Source of the DNA: Vibrio penaeicida
GTDB lineage: Bacteria > Pseudomonadota > Gammaproteobacteria > Enterobacterales > Vibrionaceae
Direction: 5' to 3'
DNA: 64,000 nucleotides
Assembly: GCF_019977755.1 (NCBI RefSeq)
Contig: NZ_AP025145.1
Coordinates: 434,001 to 498,000 of the forward strand
Below the pieces are notes generated by a model. That model was not told where the DNA came from and ran no database searches. It saw only the letters and a program-made list of their open reading frames with translations. Positions 54,684-63,940 of the stretch are shown piece by piece. The translations under genes and the position numbers were made by a program. How positions within the stretch are numbered: position 1 is the stretch's first letter; every line of letters begins with the position of its first letter.

Positions 54684-56918
54684 ATGACAACTAATCTTCC
54701 AAAGCTGCTGTTTAAGGTTTTGCTCGTGTTATGTGCGATCTACTGCCTTTTCATGTTAGCCACTTTGAACATTTCGACCGACACACATATTTGGTTGGCA
54801 TCTAGCGCGTTTATTTTAATTCTTCTTTTATCAAAAAACATGTCGACTAGGGCGACGACGTTTATTCTGATTATCGGTGCATTTATTTCTTTCCGTTATA
54901 TTTATTGGCGCTTCCATGAAACCCTTCCATGGGAAAGCCAAATTGATTTGCCCTTTGCCATGCTTCTATTCTGTGCCGAATGTTATGGTATTTTGGTGTA
55001 TGTCATGGGCATGTTTGTAACGGTAAAACCCTATGAACGTAAACGTGTACCTATAAATCCAGATGTGGCTTTGCCCTCCATTGATGTGTTTATACCAACA
55101 TACAATGAACCGATCAGTGTCGTTGAGCCTACGATCCTTGCTGCGAGCAGAATGGAATACCCGGGAGAAGTGCGGGTGTATGTGCTGGATGATGGCGGGA
55201 CATACAATAAACTCAATGATGAAGATGTAGACGCCGCACATTACGCGAAAAAGCGCGCCAACACCCTAAAAGATTTTTGCGTAGAAGTGGGGGCAACCTA
55301 CATGACTCGCAAAAAAAATGAGTTGGCAAAAGCAGGGAATATAAACCACGCGTTAAGTAAATCATCTGGCGACTTAGTATTGGTTCTCGATGCCGATCAC
55401 GTTCCGACTCGCGACTTTTTAATGAACACCGTCGGTATGTTCCAAAAAGAACCAAATTTAGGATTTGTGCAAACCCCTCATTTCTTTATCACACCGGGAC
55501 CAGTAGAGAAAAACCTTGGTATTGAAGACAAAGTCCCTTCTGAAAATGAAATGTTTTACAACAAAATCTTGGTGGGTATGGATTTTTGGAATGGTTGCTT
55601 TTTTTGCGGATCCGCAGCGATTATCCGCCGTGTCGCATTGGAAGAAGTTGGAGGTATATCCACTCGAACCATCACTGAAGATGCGGACACAGCCTTAAAC
55701 ATTCATTCAAAAGGTTGGGATAGCGCTTACTTAAACCGAGCTATGGTTGCTGGCTTATCTCCAGACACATTTGGTGCGTATGTGACTCAGCGGTCTCGGT
55801 GGGCACAGGGAATGATACAAATATTTTTGTTGAACAACCCTCTATTAAAACGTGGTTTGAGCCTAGGACAGAGAATTTGTTACTTAAACTCGACTGTGTA
55901 TTGGTTCTTCCCAATCTTTAGAACTGTGTTCCTGATTTCGCCATTGCTGTATTTGTTACTCGACCTCCAAATATTTGTGGGTAACGCGACGGACTTTTTG
56001 ATTTTTGTTGTTCCTCACTTAGTCATAAGCATTATGATCACCCAGCGATTGTTTGGTAAAACTCGGCGCGCATTCTTTTCTGAGTTGTACGAAACCGCTT
56101 TGTCGATATACCTTTTCTTACCTGCCTTATCGACCCTAATTCATCCTACGAAACCCAGTTTTGTCGTCACCCCTAAAGGGGAAACAACCCGTAAAGTCTG
56201 CTTTTCAAAACTGACGCCGTTCATGGCATTTATCTTTGGGCTGGTGGTAGCAGCAGAAGCTTGGGGAATTTATCGATACATGCAATTCCCTACCGAACAA
56301 AGCCAGCTGATTTTGGTTATCGTGTTCAACACTTTTAACCTTTTACTCATCATTCTGTGTTTGGGGGCGATGCTGGAAAAGCAACAGCGTCGCAGTGAGC
56401 CTCGTTTATTGGTGAATGAAAAAGCGGTAATCAAAGTTGGTGAAAGAAGCCTGAATGCGACTTTGAACGATGTTTCGATCAAAGGAGCAAGACTGACTCT
56501 TCAAGACCCGGATCATGATATTCATCGTGGCGATACCGTTGATGTGGTTTATTTCACCGAGAACGGGAAATGCAGTACGGGCAAAACACTCTACAAACAA
56601 GTGCATTTAAACATGCGAGTTGTTGCCGTTAAAAATGGGCACCATGGCATACAAGTCTGCTGCTTGATGGAGAGTAACTTAGCGGAAGATATGCAGATTC
56701 AGTACGCTAAAACGTATGGTCAAAGTAGCCGTTGGGACGACAGAAGACGCTACGAAGAAGGGCTGCATCAAGGGCTGTTTTCGTCAGTCTTGAGCTTGTT
56801 TTCACTGGTGTGTGAGAACCTAACTCGAGTACTGACAACGTCGGTTAAACAGCAACTGGATTCATCGAAAGCGCGCGGCAGTAAAGTGAGCGGTAAAAAG
56901 GGATTTCAAAATGACTAG
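54684..56918 (+). CDS. bcsA: BcsA-like beta-glucan synthase with PilZ domain, copy 2
   Basis: A 744-residue paralogue of the 45950 protein, very similar throughout the membrane and catalytic parts. It keeps YVLDDGG, LDADHVPT, FFCGSAA, TEDADTAL, QRSRWAQGM and the gating loop FVVTPKGE. The PilZ motifs are RSEPR and DVSIKG, so c-di-GMP control is expected. Differences concentrate in the extreme N-terminus, the linker after the first catalytic Asp and the C-terminal tail. It overlaps bcsB copy 2 by 8 bases. Two intact copies suggest either dosage or distinct products. Confidence 0.9.
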   Translation: MTTNLPKLLFKVLLVLCAIYCLFMLATLNISTDTHIWLASSAFILILLLSKNMSTRATTFILIIGAFISFRYIYWRFHETLPWESQIDLPFAMLLFCAECYGILVYVMGMFVTVKPYERKRVPINPDVALPSIDVFIPTYNEPISVVEPTILAASRMEYPGEVRVYVLDDGGTYNKLNDEDVDAAHYAKKRANTLKDFCVEVGATYMTRKKNELAKAGNINHALSKSSGDLVLVLDADHVPTRDFLMNTVGMFQKEPNLGFVQTPHFFITPGPVEKNLGIEDKVPSENEMFYNKILVGMDFWNGCFFCGSAAIIRRVALEEVGGISTRTITEDADTALNIHSKGWDSAYLNRAMVAGLSPDTFGAYVTQRSRWAQGMIQIFLLNNPLLKRGLSLGQRICYLNSTVYWFFPIFRTVFLISPLLYLLLDLQIFVGNATDFLIFVVPHLVISIMITQRLFGKTRRAFFSELYETALSIYLFLPALSTLIHPTKPSFVVTPKGETTRKVCFSKLTPFMAFIFGLVVAAEAWGIYRYMQFPTEQSQLILVIVFNTFNLLLIILCLGAMLEKQQRRSEPRLLVNEKAVIKVGERSLNATLNDVSIKGARLTLQDPDHDIHRGDTVDVVYFTENGKCSTGKTLYKQVHLNMRVVAVKNGHHGIQVCCLMESNLAEDMQIQYAKTYGQSSRWDDRRRYEEGLHQGLFSSVLSLFSLVCENLTRVLTTSVKQQLDSSKARGSKVSGKKGFQND

Positions 56919-58884
56919 ATTCTTCTTCCTATTATGTTTCGTTATCTCATTGAATGCGGTTGCAGAAAAAAAGGTGACCGTACCTTTAACGTATTCCACT
57001 GTAAATCAGGGTGATATTGTCTTACGTGGTCAGACACAAATGATCAACCTGCCTATTTCGATACTTGAAGGTCAAAAGGTGGAAAAACTCCATCTTTCTT
57101 TGGCGGTATTTAATAATAATGCAGTTGATAAATCGTTGCTCTGGATTTCAACCGGTAAGCGCACTTTGGTCAATATCGAGCTCAAGCAGCGCTCTCAATT
57201 TCAGCAATTGGATGTGACCATTCCTCCCGAGCTGATCTCCAAACGCGACTCCAGTTTGAATATAAGAATTCAACATATTTCAAATGACCCCTCACACGTG
57301 GTTGATGCAACCGAGCTGACAACGGTGATTAATGCGGAAAGCTCGAACTATTCTCTAACCTACATCGAAAGCACGAATACAGTAGATCAAACGCTGCTTG
57401 CATACAACGACATGATTCGAAGCGGGCAAGGGCATGGGTTACCTGTTCAAATGGTGTCTTTGGTGGAGGACAATCAAGATCTCTCTTTGGGTATTGCAGC
57501 TTCTTTGGTGCAGGGTTGGACACTTAAAAGTGGTTCTGAAGACTACAAGTTTGACTATATCACTTCCCGTTCAGCTTCCTTCTCGACTACAAAACCTACT
57601 GTGGTGTATGGCACACGGGATAATTTGCTGAATTCGGGTTGGATAGATTTAGAGACGCATAACGCCATTTCTGGTCCGTACCTAAAAACTGGGAAAAACC
57701 CGAAAGGTATTGATTGGCTTCTAGTGATATCAGGGAATAGCCCAATGGAAGTGAAACGAGCGTCTAAAGTTTTTGCCAATAACTTACGTCGGCTCCCCGA
57801 TAGCGCTTCGAGTGTCATAAAAGTCGATGATGCGATGAAAGACACGTCACTAAAAAGCGCAAAAAAATACTTGGTGTCCGAGTTTACCGATCAGGTCGAA
57901 CTAACCGATTCGCCTCTCGCCTTATCGCTTATCATGCCGAGCAATATAATGTTCAGTAGTGAAGACAATGCCAAGCTAAATCTATTGTTACAGCATTCCC
58001 GCGTGTCACCTGGTGAAGGCTCTATGATATTGCGTGTAAACGGGAAATATGCGAACAGTTTGCCTTTGCGTTCCAGTTATTGGCGGGACAATCAGCACTA
58101 TAGAATCAACATCCCCATGAAAGACTTTAGACCCGGAATCAATCACATAAGTGTTCAAGTTTATGGGCCCGTCGATATTCGCAATCAACAGCGGCGATTT
58201 AAAGTGTACATGTCGGACAACTCGAATCTTCATTTAAGCTCTTGGGTTAAATTTATTCCTACAGAAGGTCATAGTGTTTCTCCTACGGATTTTCTCGCCA
58301 TAACCGACGATTGCGGTAAGCAGGCTCAGATAACATTGGATCCAGGCAACCCAGAGCAGCTTACAAAACTTTGGAGATTGCTCAGCCATGTATCGCATCG
58401 CACACACAAAGCCATGCCCGGGTTATTGGTGACGAGCGAAGCGCAACAAAAGCGCCAACTCCATATAAAGCTGAATGAAACGAACGAAGAAAACTTTGTT
58501 TTTGAGCAAACCGAGAGCGACTCTAAGTGGGAGGAACTCAAACATACTCTGTTCGATTTTATTGCGCACTCAGAAAGCGAAACGGATGATTTTGGGCAAT
58601 CGTTAAATGCTCATGAGTTGGCTTATGTAAGACACACCAATGACAAAGGTTGGTATCGACTTCAGTTAACGGAAAGCTCGCCAGAAAAGTTTGATGACTT
58701 TCTACGCAGTGAATCCAGTGCCCCTCCGAAGGGTGTATTAAGTGAAAAAGAATTTTCGAGTAATTCATCGCAGTTTTTTAAAGCTGCTTTTATTGGGTAC
58801 CCCGCAGCACTGTCCGTTATTGCTCTCATCATTATTTGGTGGATGTCGGCATTTGTATCTCGTTTTTTGGAAGCGCGAAAATGA
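56911..58884 (+). CDS. bcsB: BcsB-like periplasmic subunit, copy 2
   Basis: A 657-residue paralogue of the 48165 protein, clearly more diverged than the BcsA pair. It has a signal peptide (to about VAEK, residue 18). Shared motifs are DIVLRGQTQMINLPI, ASLVQGWTLKSGSEDYKFDY, DWLLVISGNS, LIMPSNIMFS and RSSYWRDNQHYRINIPM. The Gln/Glu-rich insert of copy 1 is shorter. A C-terminal helix (YPAALSVIALIIIWWMSAFV) anchors it. It overlaps bcsZ copy 2 by 4 bases. Confidence 0.85.
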   Translation: MTRFFFLLCFVISLNAVAEKKVTVPLTYSTVNQGDIVLRGQTQMINLPISILEGQKVEKLHLSLAVFNNNAVDKSLLWISTGKRTLVNIELKQRSQFQQLDVTIPPELISKRDSSLNIRIQHISNDPSHVVDATELTTVINAESSNYSLTYIESTNTVDQTLLAYNDMIRSGQGHGLPVQMVSLVEDNQDLSLGIAASLVQGWTLKSGSEDYKFDYITSRSASFSTTKPTVVYGTRDNLLNSGWIDLETHNAISGPYLKTGKNPKGIDWLLVISGNSPMEVKRASKVFANNLRRLPDSASSVIKVDDAMKDTSLKSAKKYLVSEFTDQVELTDSPLALSLIMPSNIMFSSEDNAKLNLLLQHSRVSPGEGSMILRVNGKYANSLPLRSSYWRDNQHYRINIPMKDFRPGINHISVQVYGPVDIRNQQRRFKVYMSDNSNLHLSSWVKFIPTEGHSVSPTDFLAITDDCGKQAQITLDPGNPEQLTKLWRLLSHVSHRTHKAMPGLLVTSEAQQKRQLHIKLNETNEENFVFEQTESDSKWEELKHTLFDFIAHSESETDDFGQSLNAHELAYVRHTNDKGWYRLQLTESSPEKFDDFLRSESSAPPKGVLSEKEFSSNSSQFFKAAFIGYPAALSVIALIIIWWMSAFVSRFLEARK

Positions 58885-59900
58885 AAAAGAAAACCGGTTT
58901 CTTAGTAGTTGCAGCGACGAGCTTAGTGGTAAGCACCAATGCTATGGCGCTTGCCATGTGCGAAAGTGATATTGGCATGTGGCATACGTTCAAGAACAGC
59001 TTTGTTAACCAAGATGGGCGTGTTGTGGACGTGGGCAATCAAGGCATATCACACAGTGAAGGGCAGGGGTACGGAATGCTTATCGCTGAATATTTTGGTG
59101 ACAAAGCGACGTTCGACCGTATGTGGCATTGGACCAAAAAAAACCTACAACGAAAAGAAGACGGCTTGTTTTCTTGGAAATGGCAGCCGAAAAAGCCGCA
59201 TATCCCCGACAGAAACAATGCCAGTGATGGCGATGTGCTGATTGCATGGGCACTGCAACGAGCTCAGAAGCAATGGTCAGGTCAAGGGTATGGTTCTAGT
59301 GCGAAACAAATCGTTAATGAACTGCAAAAATCCCATATAAAAACGGTGAACCAGCAGAGCGTATTACTCCCCGGAGCGTATGGATTTAGTTTTGATGATC
59401 GTACGGTCGTTAACCCTGCGTATTGGGTGTATCCGGCGTTACAGGATTTCAATCAATACAGCCGCCAATGGTCGAAATTATCCAATAGCGGATTATCGAT
59501 TCTTAATCAAAACCTTTACGGGCGTGAAAAGCTGACATCGGATTGGCTGGAATACAAAAATGGTGGCTGGAAACCGGCCTCTGGCTTTGAATCACGTTTC
59601 AGTTACTCGAGTTATCGCATTCCGCTTTACGTTATTTGGGGTGGGCAATCACACCAACTGAATACGCACTACACTAGCTGGCTTAATCAGAACACGGCGT
59701 GGGTGAATGTTCGTTCCGGTGAGTCGGCCAGTTACCCACCACCTGATGGTGCCATCGCAATTGCTCAACTTGTTCGACTCTCCCGCGCTTCACGGAAAAA
59801 AGGACAAGGCATAAAAGTGTACCCCAAAGGAAAAGACTATTACTCCGACAGCTTGGTGCTGTTGTCCCATATCGCTTATAACGAAAGGATTTGCCAATGA
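58881..59900 (+). CDS. bcsZ: BcsZ-like GH8 endoglucanase, copy 2
   Basis: A 339-residue paralogue of the 50207 protein, starting at the ATG that overlaps the bcsB stop. A signal peptide (to about AMA, residue 24) is followed by SEGQGYGM and NNASDGDVLIAWAL with the catalytic acids. The stretch SFDDRTVVNPAYWVYPAL and the C-terminal GIKVYPKGKDYYSDSLVLL are nearly the same in both copies. An upstream in-frame start at 58836 was rejected. It overlaps the TPR gene by 4 bases. Confidence 0.9.
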   Translation: MKKKTGFLVVAATSLVVSTNAMALAMCESDIGMWHTFKNSFVNQDGRVVDVGNQGISHSEGQGYGMLIAEYFGDKATFDRMWHWTKKNLQRKEDGLFSWKWQPKKPHIPDRNNASDGDVLIAWALQRAQKQWSGQGYGSSAKQIVNELQKSHIKTVNQQSVLLPGAYGFSFDDRTVVNPAYWVYPALQDFNQYSRQWSKLSNSGLSILNQNLYGREKLTSDWLEYKNGGWKPASGFESRFSYSSYRIPLYVIWGGQSHQLNTHYTSWLNQNTAWVNVRSGESASYPPPDGAIAIAQLVRLSRASRKKGQGIKVYPKGKDYYSDSLVLLSHIAYNERICQ

Positions 59901-61354
59901 ACAGATACATCTTATTGGTAGCGCTAACTGCGTTGACAGCACAGGCTCAAGATCATCATGAAATAACGGTTTTTGATGACCGTATTCAAGTCGAAGTCAC
60001 CACAAAAGCCCAAACAGGGTTTGATGACACGATTTATTGGAATATGTTGAAGAAAAAAGGGTGGAGGGCGACCCAAAAAGCAACAGAAGGTCTGAGCATT
60101 TCTTCAGGGTTAAAAACAGAGCTTAACTATCAAGAATCGCTATACGAATTAAATCGGCACTTGAAAAATCGCAGACTGACAACCGCTATAGCGCTCCTCG
60201 AAAAGTACCCCCAGTGGCGAACATGCGATCGCATCCAATGGCTATGGCTAGATTTAAAAAATGAAACCATGACGGGCTATGGCTCGAATGCACAGGCTAA
60301 ATATCAGTCGATTCTCGACAACTGCAAAGGGCAAGAGTTGAGTACGACGCAAAAGTTGTTGAGCTGGACACCGTCAAGTGCAGGCAGCGATATTCTCGCG
60401 AGATATAAAACATCAGCGGGCTACGATAGAAAGTTTGCCGCGCAATTAGAATACGACAATCGATTGAGCCAGCTAGAATCAACGAATATTTCTGATAACC
60501 AATTAGAGAGTATTGGGCGATCTGCTAAATCGAGAAAAGATGCGAAAACCGCTGAAGTTATCGCTTGGAAATACATGGAGTCGGAGCAACCAGATGTTGC
60601 ACTTGGTTGGTTTGAAAGCGCAATCAATTGGGGGGGACCGAACGAAAAGCGCATTGAAGGCAAATTACTCAGTTTGCAGGCGATGGAAGATCTAGAACGT
60701 TTGCATATGGAGCATCAGGTTTGGTCGGAAAAGTACCCATCCATCGCAGAAATGGATATCGGAACTGGCGCTAAAGAAGATCTGGAATGTGAGGAATCTG
60801 CCGCGAAATGTTTGGAAAGCCTGAATAACAAACCCAATCTAACTGCCCAAGATTATGTGATGAAGGGCTGGAAGCTTTATGAACTTCAACGCCCGATGTC
60901 GGCATCGCTCGCGTTTGAAGAGGCGCTCGACATGATGCCAAAGGACGATCCACAAAGAGATCTTACTCAGTATGGATATGTATTAGCGTTAGAAAAAATG
61001 GGGTATTCAGATAAAGCCATCGCGTTGGCCATGCAAATCAATGATGTGGAAAAACGCGCCGAAATAGATAAGAAGGTTGCGGTAAGAAGGGTTTACTCAG
61101 CCTTCCAAGCAGAAGCTTATGAAGAAACTCTCGCTCGTATCGAACAGTACGAACAAGACTATGGTAAAGATGTAAAACTCATCGAAATCAAAGCATGGGC
61201 GCTCTATAACAGCCAACGTAAAGAAGAAGCGTACGCTGAATATACGGTTTTAGCCGAAGCCTTCCCCCACAATGAGGAAATGCAACGCTCCTACTTGATC
61301 ATAAAATGTGGCTTTGCTGAACACGCGTCAGTGTGTCACGACCTTGATTATTGA
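59897..61354 (+). CDS. Periplasmic TPR-like protein closing cluster 2
   Basis: A 485-residue paralogue of the 51229 protein, exactly the same length. It has a signal peptide to about AQA (residue 17), then WRTCDRIQWLWLDLKNETMTGYGSNA and TPR-like repeats (VALGWFESAINWGG, YVMKGWKLYELQRPMSASLAFEEAL, AYEETLARIEQYEQDYGKDVK). The Cys-containing tail (KCGFAEHASVC) is also kept. As in cluster 1 there is no outer-membrane barrel. No terminator is obvious before the next gene 65 bases away. Confidence 0.75.
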   Translation: MNRYILLVALTALTAQAQDHHEITVFDDRIQVEVTTKAQTGFDDTIYWNMLKKKGWRATQKATEGLSISSGLKTELNYQESLYELNRHLKNRRLTTAIALLEKYPQWRTCDRIQWLWLDLKNETMTGYGSNAQAKYQSILDNCKGQELSTTQKLLSWTPSSAGSDILARYKTSAGYDRKFAAQLEYDNRLSQLESTNISDNQLESIGRSAKSRKDAKTAEVIAWKYMESEQPDVALGWFESAINWGGPNEKRIEGKLLSLQAMEDLERLHMEHQVWSEKYPSIAEMDIGTGAKEDLECEESAAKCLESLNNKPNLTAQDYVMKGWKLYELQRPMSASLAFEEALDMMPKDDPQRDLTQYGYVLALEKMGYSDKAIALAMQINDVEKRAEIDKKVAVRRVYSAFQAEAYEETLARIEQYEQDYGKDVKLIEIKAWALYNSQRKEEAYAEYTVLAEAFPHNEEMQRSYLIIKCGFAEHASVCHDLDY

Positions 61355-61385
61355 GTATACGTTCCGCAAATTGAGGCTGCTTGGG

Positions 61386-61391
61386 TATAAT
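61386..61391 (+). promoter_or_regulatory. Possible -10 element before the hydrolase gene
   Basis: A consensus TATAAT lies 29 bases before the start codon at 61420, but no good -35 box is seen 16-18 bases upstream. Confidence 0.3.
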
Positions 61392-61419
61392 GGACGCGGC
61401 TTTAATATGAGGATTTGAA

Positions 61420-62238
61420 ATGTGCAAATGGACTTTACCCGATACGTTTGAATTTGAGGGGCGACAAGTTAAATATGGCATTGAAGGTGAAGGGGAGCCT
61501 TTGGTGATAGTGCATGGTACGCCCTGGTCTTCTTTTAACTTAAGACACCTGATCAGCGAGTTATCTCGCCATTATCAAGTTCACTTTTTTGACCTTCTCG
61601 GCTATGGAGAGTCAGACAAAAGCGAAGCGGATGTTTCTCTAGGAATACAAAATTCATTGCTGGATGCGTTAATTGAGCATTGGCAGATCGATACTCCGTA
61701 CATTGTTGGGCATGATTTTGGTGGTACAACGGTATTAAGAAACCATATTTTAGATAAGCGAAAATACAAAAAGATAGCAGTGATCGATCCTGTTGCCTTA
61801 TCACCTTGGGGGTCGCCATTTTTCAAACATATCGAGGAGCACGAAGCCGCATTTTCTGGTGTCCCGGATTTTATTCATGCGGCAATTGTTGAGGCTTATA
61901 TAAAGACCGCAGCTCATCAAGAACTCGATGCAGAAACGATAGAGGGCATTTTGTCCCCTTGGATGGGAGAGTTGGGCAAGCCCGCATTTTACCGTCAAAT
62001 AGCGCAAGCGGACTCAAAGTATACAGATGATTTTCAGGATAGGTTTTCAGAGGTAAGTGCACCCACTCTTATTCTGTGGGGTCAAGAAGATCAATGGATA
62101 CCTTGCGAGCAAGCTTACCAACTTCAAAATAAGATTGAGGGCGCTAAATTGGTCACAATTCCTAATACTGGTCATTTAGTCATTGAAGAAAACCCGAAAG
62201 CGCTGGTAGCAGAAATACAAAAATTCTTTGTGGGTTAG
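61420..62238 (+). CDS. Alpha/beta hydrolase with Asp nucleophile (haloalkane dehalogenase/epoxide hydrolase-like)
   Basis: A 272-residue cytoplasmic alpha/beta-fold hydrolase. The oxyanion motif VHGTPWS (HG at 32-33) is followed by the nucleophile elbow GHDFGG with Asp99 rather than Ser, then Asp224 (WGQEDQW) and His252 (NTGHLV). An Asp nucleophile marks dehalogenases and epoxide hydrolases, not esterases. The cap domain (about residues 130-205) sets the substrate, which I cannot assign. It has a GAGGAT ribosome site and probably its own promoter. Confidence 0.85.
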   Translation: MCKWTLPDTFEFEGRQVKYGIEGEGEPLVIVHGTPWSSFNLRHLISELSRHYQVHFFDLLGYGESDKSEADVSLGIQNSLLDALIEHWQIDTPYIVGHDFGGTTVLRNHILDKRKYKKIAVIDPVALSPWGSPFFKHIEEHEAAFSGVPDFIHAAIVEAYIKTAAHQELDAETIEGILSPWMGELGKPAFYRQIAQADSKYTDDFQDRFSEVSAPTLILWGQEDQWIPCEQAYQLQNKIEGAKLVTIPNTGHLVIEENPKALVAEIQKFFVG

Positions 62239-62257
62239 AGGCTCTTTGATTGGGCGG

Positions 62258-62292
62258 AAAACCTCCCCTCAGCTAAGCAGAGAGGAGGTTTT
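62258..62292. terminator. Bidirectional terminator between convergent genes
   Basis: AAAACCTCC (62258-62266) pairs perfectly with GGAGGTTTT (62284-62292), with a partly paired inner CCTC/GAGA region. A/T runs on both flanks let it serve the hydrolase gene and the convergent membrane-protein gene. Confidence 0.8.
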
Positions 62293-62335
62293 AATTTAGC
62301 AAGTTAACTGTCTGCTGATTTAGCTATCTATTGAG

Positions 62336-62767
62336 TTAACTTTCTTTTGAATTGGATGGTGATTTGTAACCCAGGGTATAACTGTCGAAATCTCGCATTA
62401 AGTAAAGTACAAGGCAGGCGGCGAGCATTGGCCAAGCCGTAAAGAACAGCAAGTTACCTAGCGGGTCCAGATATTTCATGAAAGATGAAAAAGTCGAGAA
62501 GCTATGAAGAATCAGCGCAATCAGGTATGTCTTAGAACGTTGAATGCCGAGTAAGAATGCGCCAACAAATACAAGCTGAACAATGCCAATGATCACAGAA
62601 AAACCAGAGGATACGTCCAGGCCATAGAAAGCTGAAAATACCTTAGTGGAATGTTCCGGTGCGAGGATTTTGTCGAATGCCCACACAAAGAAAACAAGGG
62701 CAATGGTAACGCGTAGAGCCAATAAGCCGAGTGCGAGGTGTTTTTGCTGCTGAGGTGAGATGTTCAA
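62336..62767 (-). CDS. DoxX-like four-helix membrane protein
   Basis: A protein of about 143 residues with four hydrophobic segments: LGLLALRVTIALVFFVWAF, FSVIIGIVQLVFVGAFLLG, YLIALILHSFSTF and LLFFTAWPMLAACLVLYL. Size and spacing resemble DoxX/MauE-type small membrane proteins. No ATG is available; I prefer the TTG at 62767, which has a GGAGAAA ribosome site, over a TTG at 62782. The cytoplasmic tail is short and polar. Function unknown. Confidence 0.6.
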   Translation of the reverse strand: MNISPQQQKHLALGLLALRVTIALVFFVWAFDKILAPEHSTKVFSAFYGLDVSSGFSVIIGIVQLVFVGAFLLGIQRSKTYLIALILHSFSTFSSFMKYLDPLGNLLFFTAWPMLAACLVLYLMRDFDSYTLGYKSPSNSKES

Positions 62768-63094
62768 GATAAATTTCTCCAAGTATATGAATGCGGAGAA
62801 TACAGACCGAGCGGCTTTTCAAATTATTTCTGAATGACTGGTTATTTTATAAAGTAACCGGCAATTTAAAGTTAAATAGGAATGAAAATCACATTGTGAG
62901 TGGATGAGAATAATGCGAGCCACTTCTATTGTTTCCGTGAAACGGCTGTTTATTCAAGATATTAACCCACGTTCATCATGCTATTCTTCTTGCGACTAGA
63001 AAGTCGTTGATTGAAGAAAAAGAATTACTTGCCCAAGTATCTTCAGGTCAATGAGCACAGTTTGTATAGAACGTGAAATCATTAAAAGGGATTT
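62768..63094. other. Intergenic region between divergent membrane-protein genes
   Basis: About 325 bases without a gene. It contains GCGACT-AGAA-AGTCGT (about 62992-63007), a small hairpin, and a partial match (CCCAAGTATCTT, near 63034) to the palindromic repeat at 37320. Promoters for both flanking genes should lie here but none is clear. Confidence 0.4.
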
Positions 63095-63940
63095 ATGACT
63101 AACCAAGTTTTTCGTTATAGCAAGGAATGGCAAAAAGCCGCCAGAATCTGTGTTGTTGTATTTGCATTGATGGGGAGCGTTTTTTTGTACCTCACTCAGT
63201 ACGATGCAGAGGGTATCGATGTATTGGGTATTCTGGCTTCAATACCGTTTCTGTTACTTGCAGTTGTGTCGGCACATTTGGCACGTAACCTACCAAATAA
63301 AGCGATTGAGTTAAGCAATGATGGTGTTTGGTATCAACATGAAGGCGAAGTAAACGGAAAAGTGTTATTTGATCGTGTATGCCGTATCAAAGAACGTTTG
63401 TTTTTACAGCGATTAGATTTACTGGATCAAGAAGGTCGTAAGCTGATTAGTATCGATTATAAACTCACAGATTTTGAAATTTTAAGGTATGCGCTGTGTG
63501 ACAAGATAAACTCACACCTAACGGCGAAAGATCAGTCCGAATTTAGGAAAAGTACGCTGATTCGTGTTTCTCATTTGATAGGGGTTATCTTGTTTCCTTT
63601 CTTGCCTTTGGTCGCGTTTTGGACAGGGCAGAATTGGTTTTTGATAGTGGGAACTGGTTTTGTTGTTGTACTGATCGTGCACGAATATCTTAATACGCCT
63701 ACCGATTTAGTGATTAGGAAAAATGCGTTGTCGGTGCGTTATCGATTGCGCTATACCCATGTTGGGTTTGATGAAGTGATTGGTCTTCAAATGATCGACG
63801 GGCTAGAAAATAGTAACCGCATTCCTTATGTTCAATTGACTTGTAGACATTTAAGAAAGCCAATTAAGTTAAAAGACTTGGGTGTGGATGTGAATAGATT
63901 GTTTTCAATACTCGAAAATACAATAACAAAAAAGCAATAA
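63095..63940 (+). CDS. Membrane protein of unknown function
   Basis: A 281-residue protein with an AAAAGGG ribosome site. Two N-terminal helices (about residues 17-35 and 43-62: VVVFALMGSVFLYLTQY, ILASIPFLLLAVVSAHLA) are followed by a polar domain. Two more helices (LIGVILFPFLPLVAFWTG and WFLIVGTGFVVVLIVHEYL) and a C-terminal polar domain of about 75 residues complete it. The polar parts resemble each other loosely as PH-like (bPH2) regions: NDGVWYQHEGEVNGKVLFDRVCRI and RKNALSVRYRLRYTHVGFDEVIGL. I do not recognise the family. It is complete within the window. Confidence 0.6.
   Translation: MTNQVFRYSKEWQKAARICVVVFALMGSVFLYLTQYDAEGIDVLGILASIPFLLLAVVSAHLARNLPNKAIELSNDGVWYQHEGEVNGKVLFDRVCRIKERLFLQRLDLLDQEGRKLISIDYKLTDFEILRYALCDKINSHLTAKDQSEFRKSTLIRVSHLIGVILFPFLPLVAFWTGQNWFLIVGTGFVVVLIVHEYLNTPTDLVIRKNALSVRYRLRYTHVGFDEVIGLQMIDGLENSNRIPYVQLTCRHLRKPIKLKDLGVDVNRLFSILENTITKKQ

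Noticed and set aside
61420..62238. Hydrolase as an esterase/lipase
   Set aside because: The nucleophile elbow has Asp (GHDFGG), not Ser.
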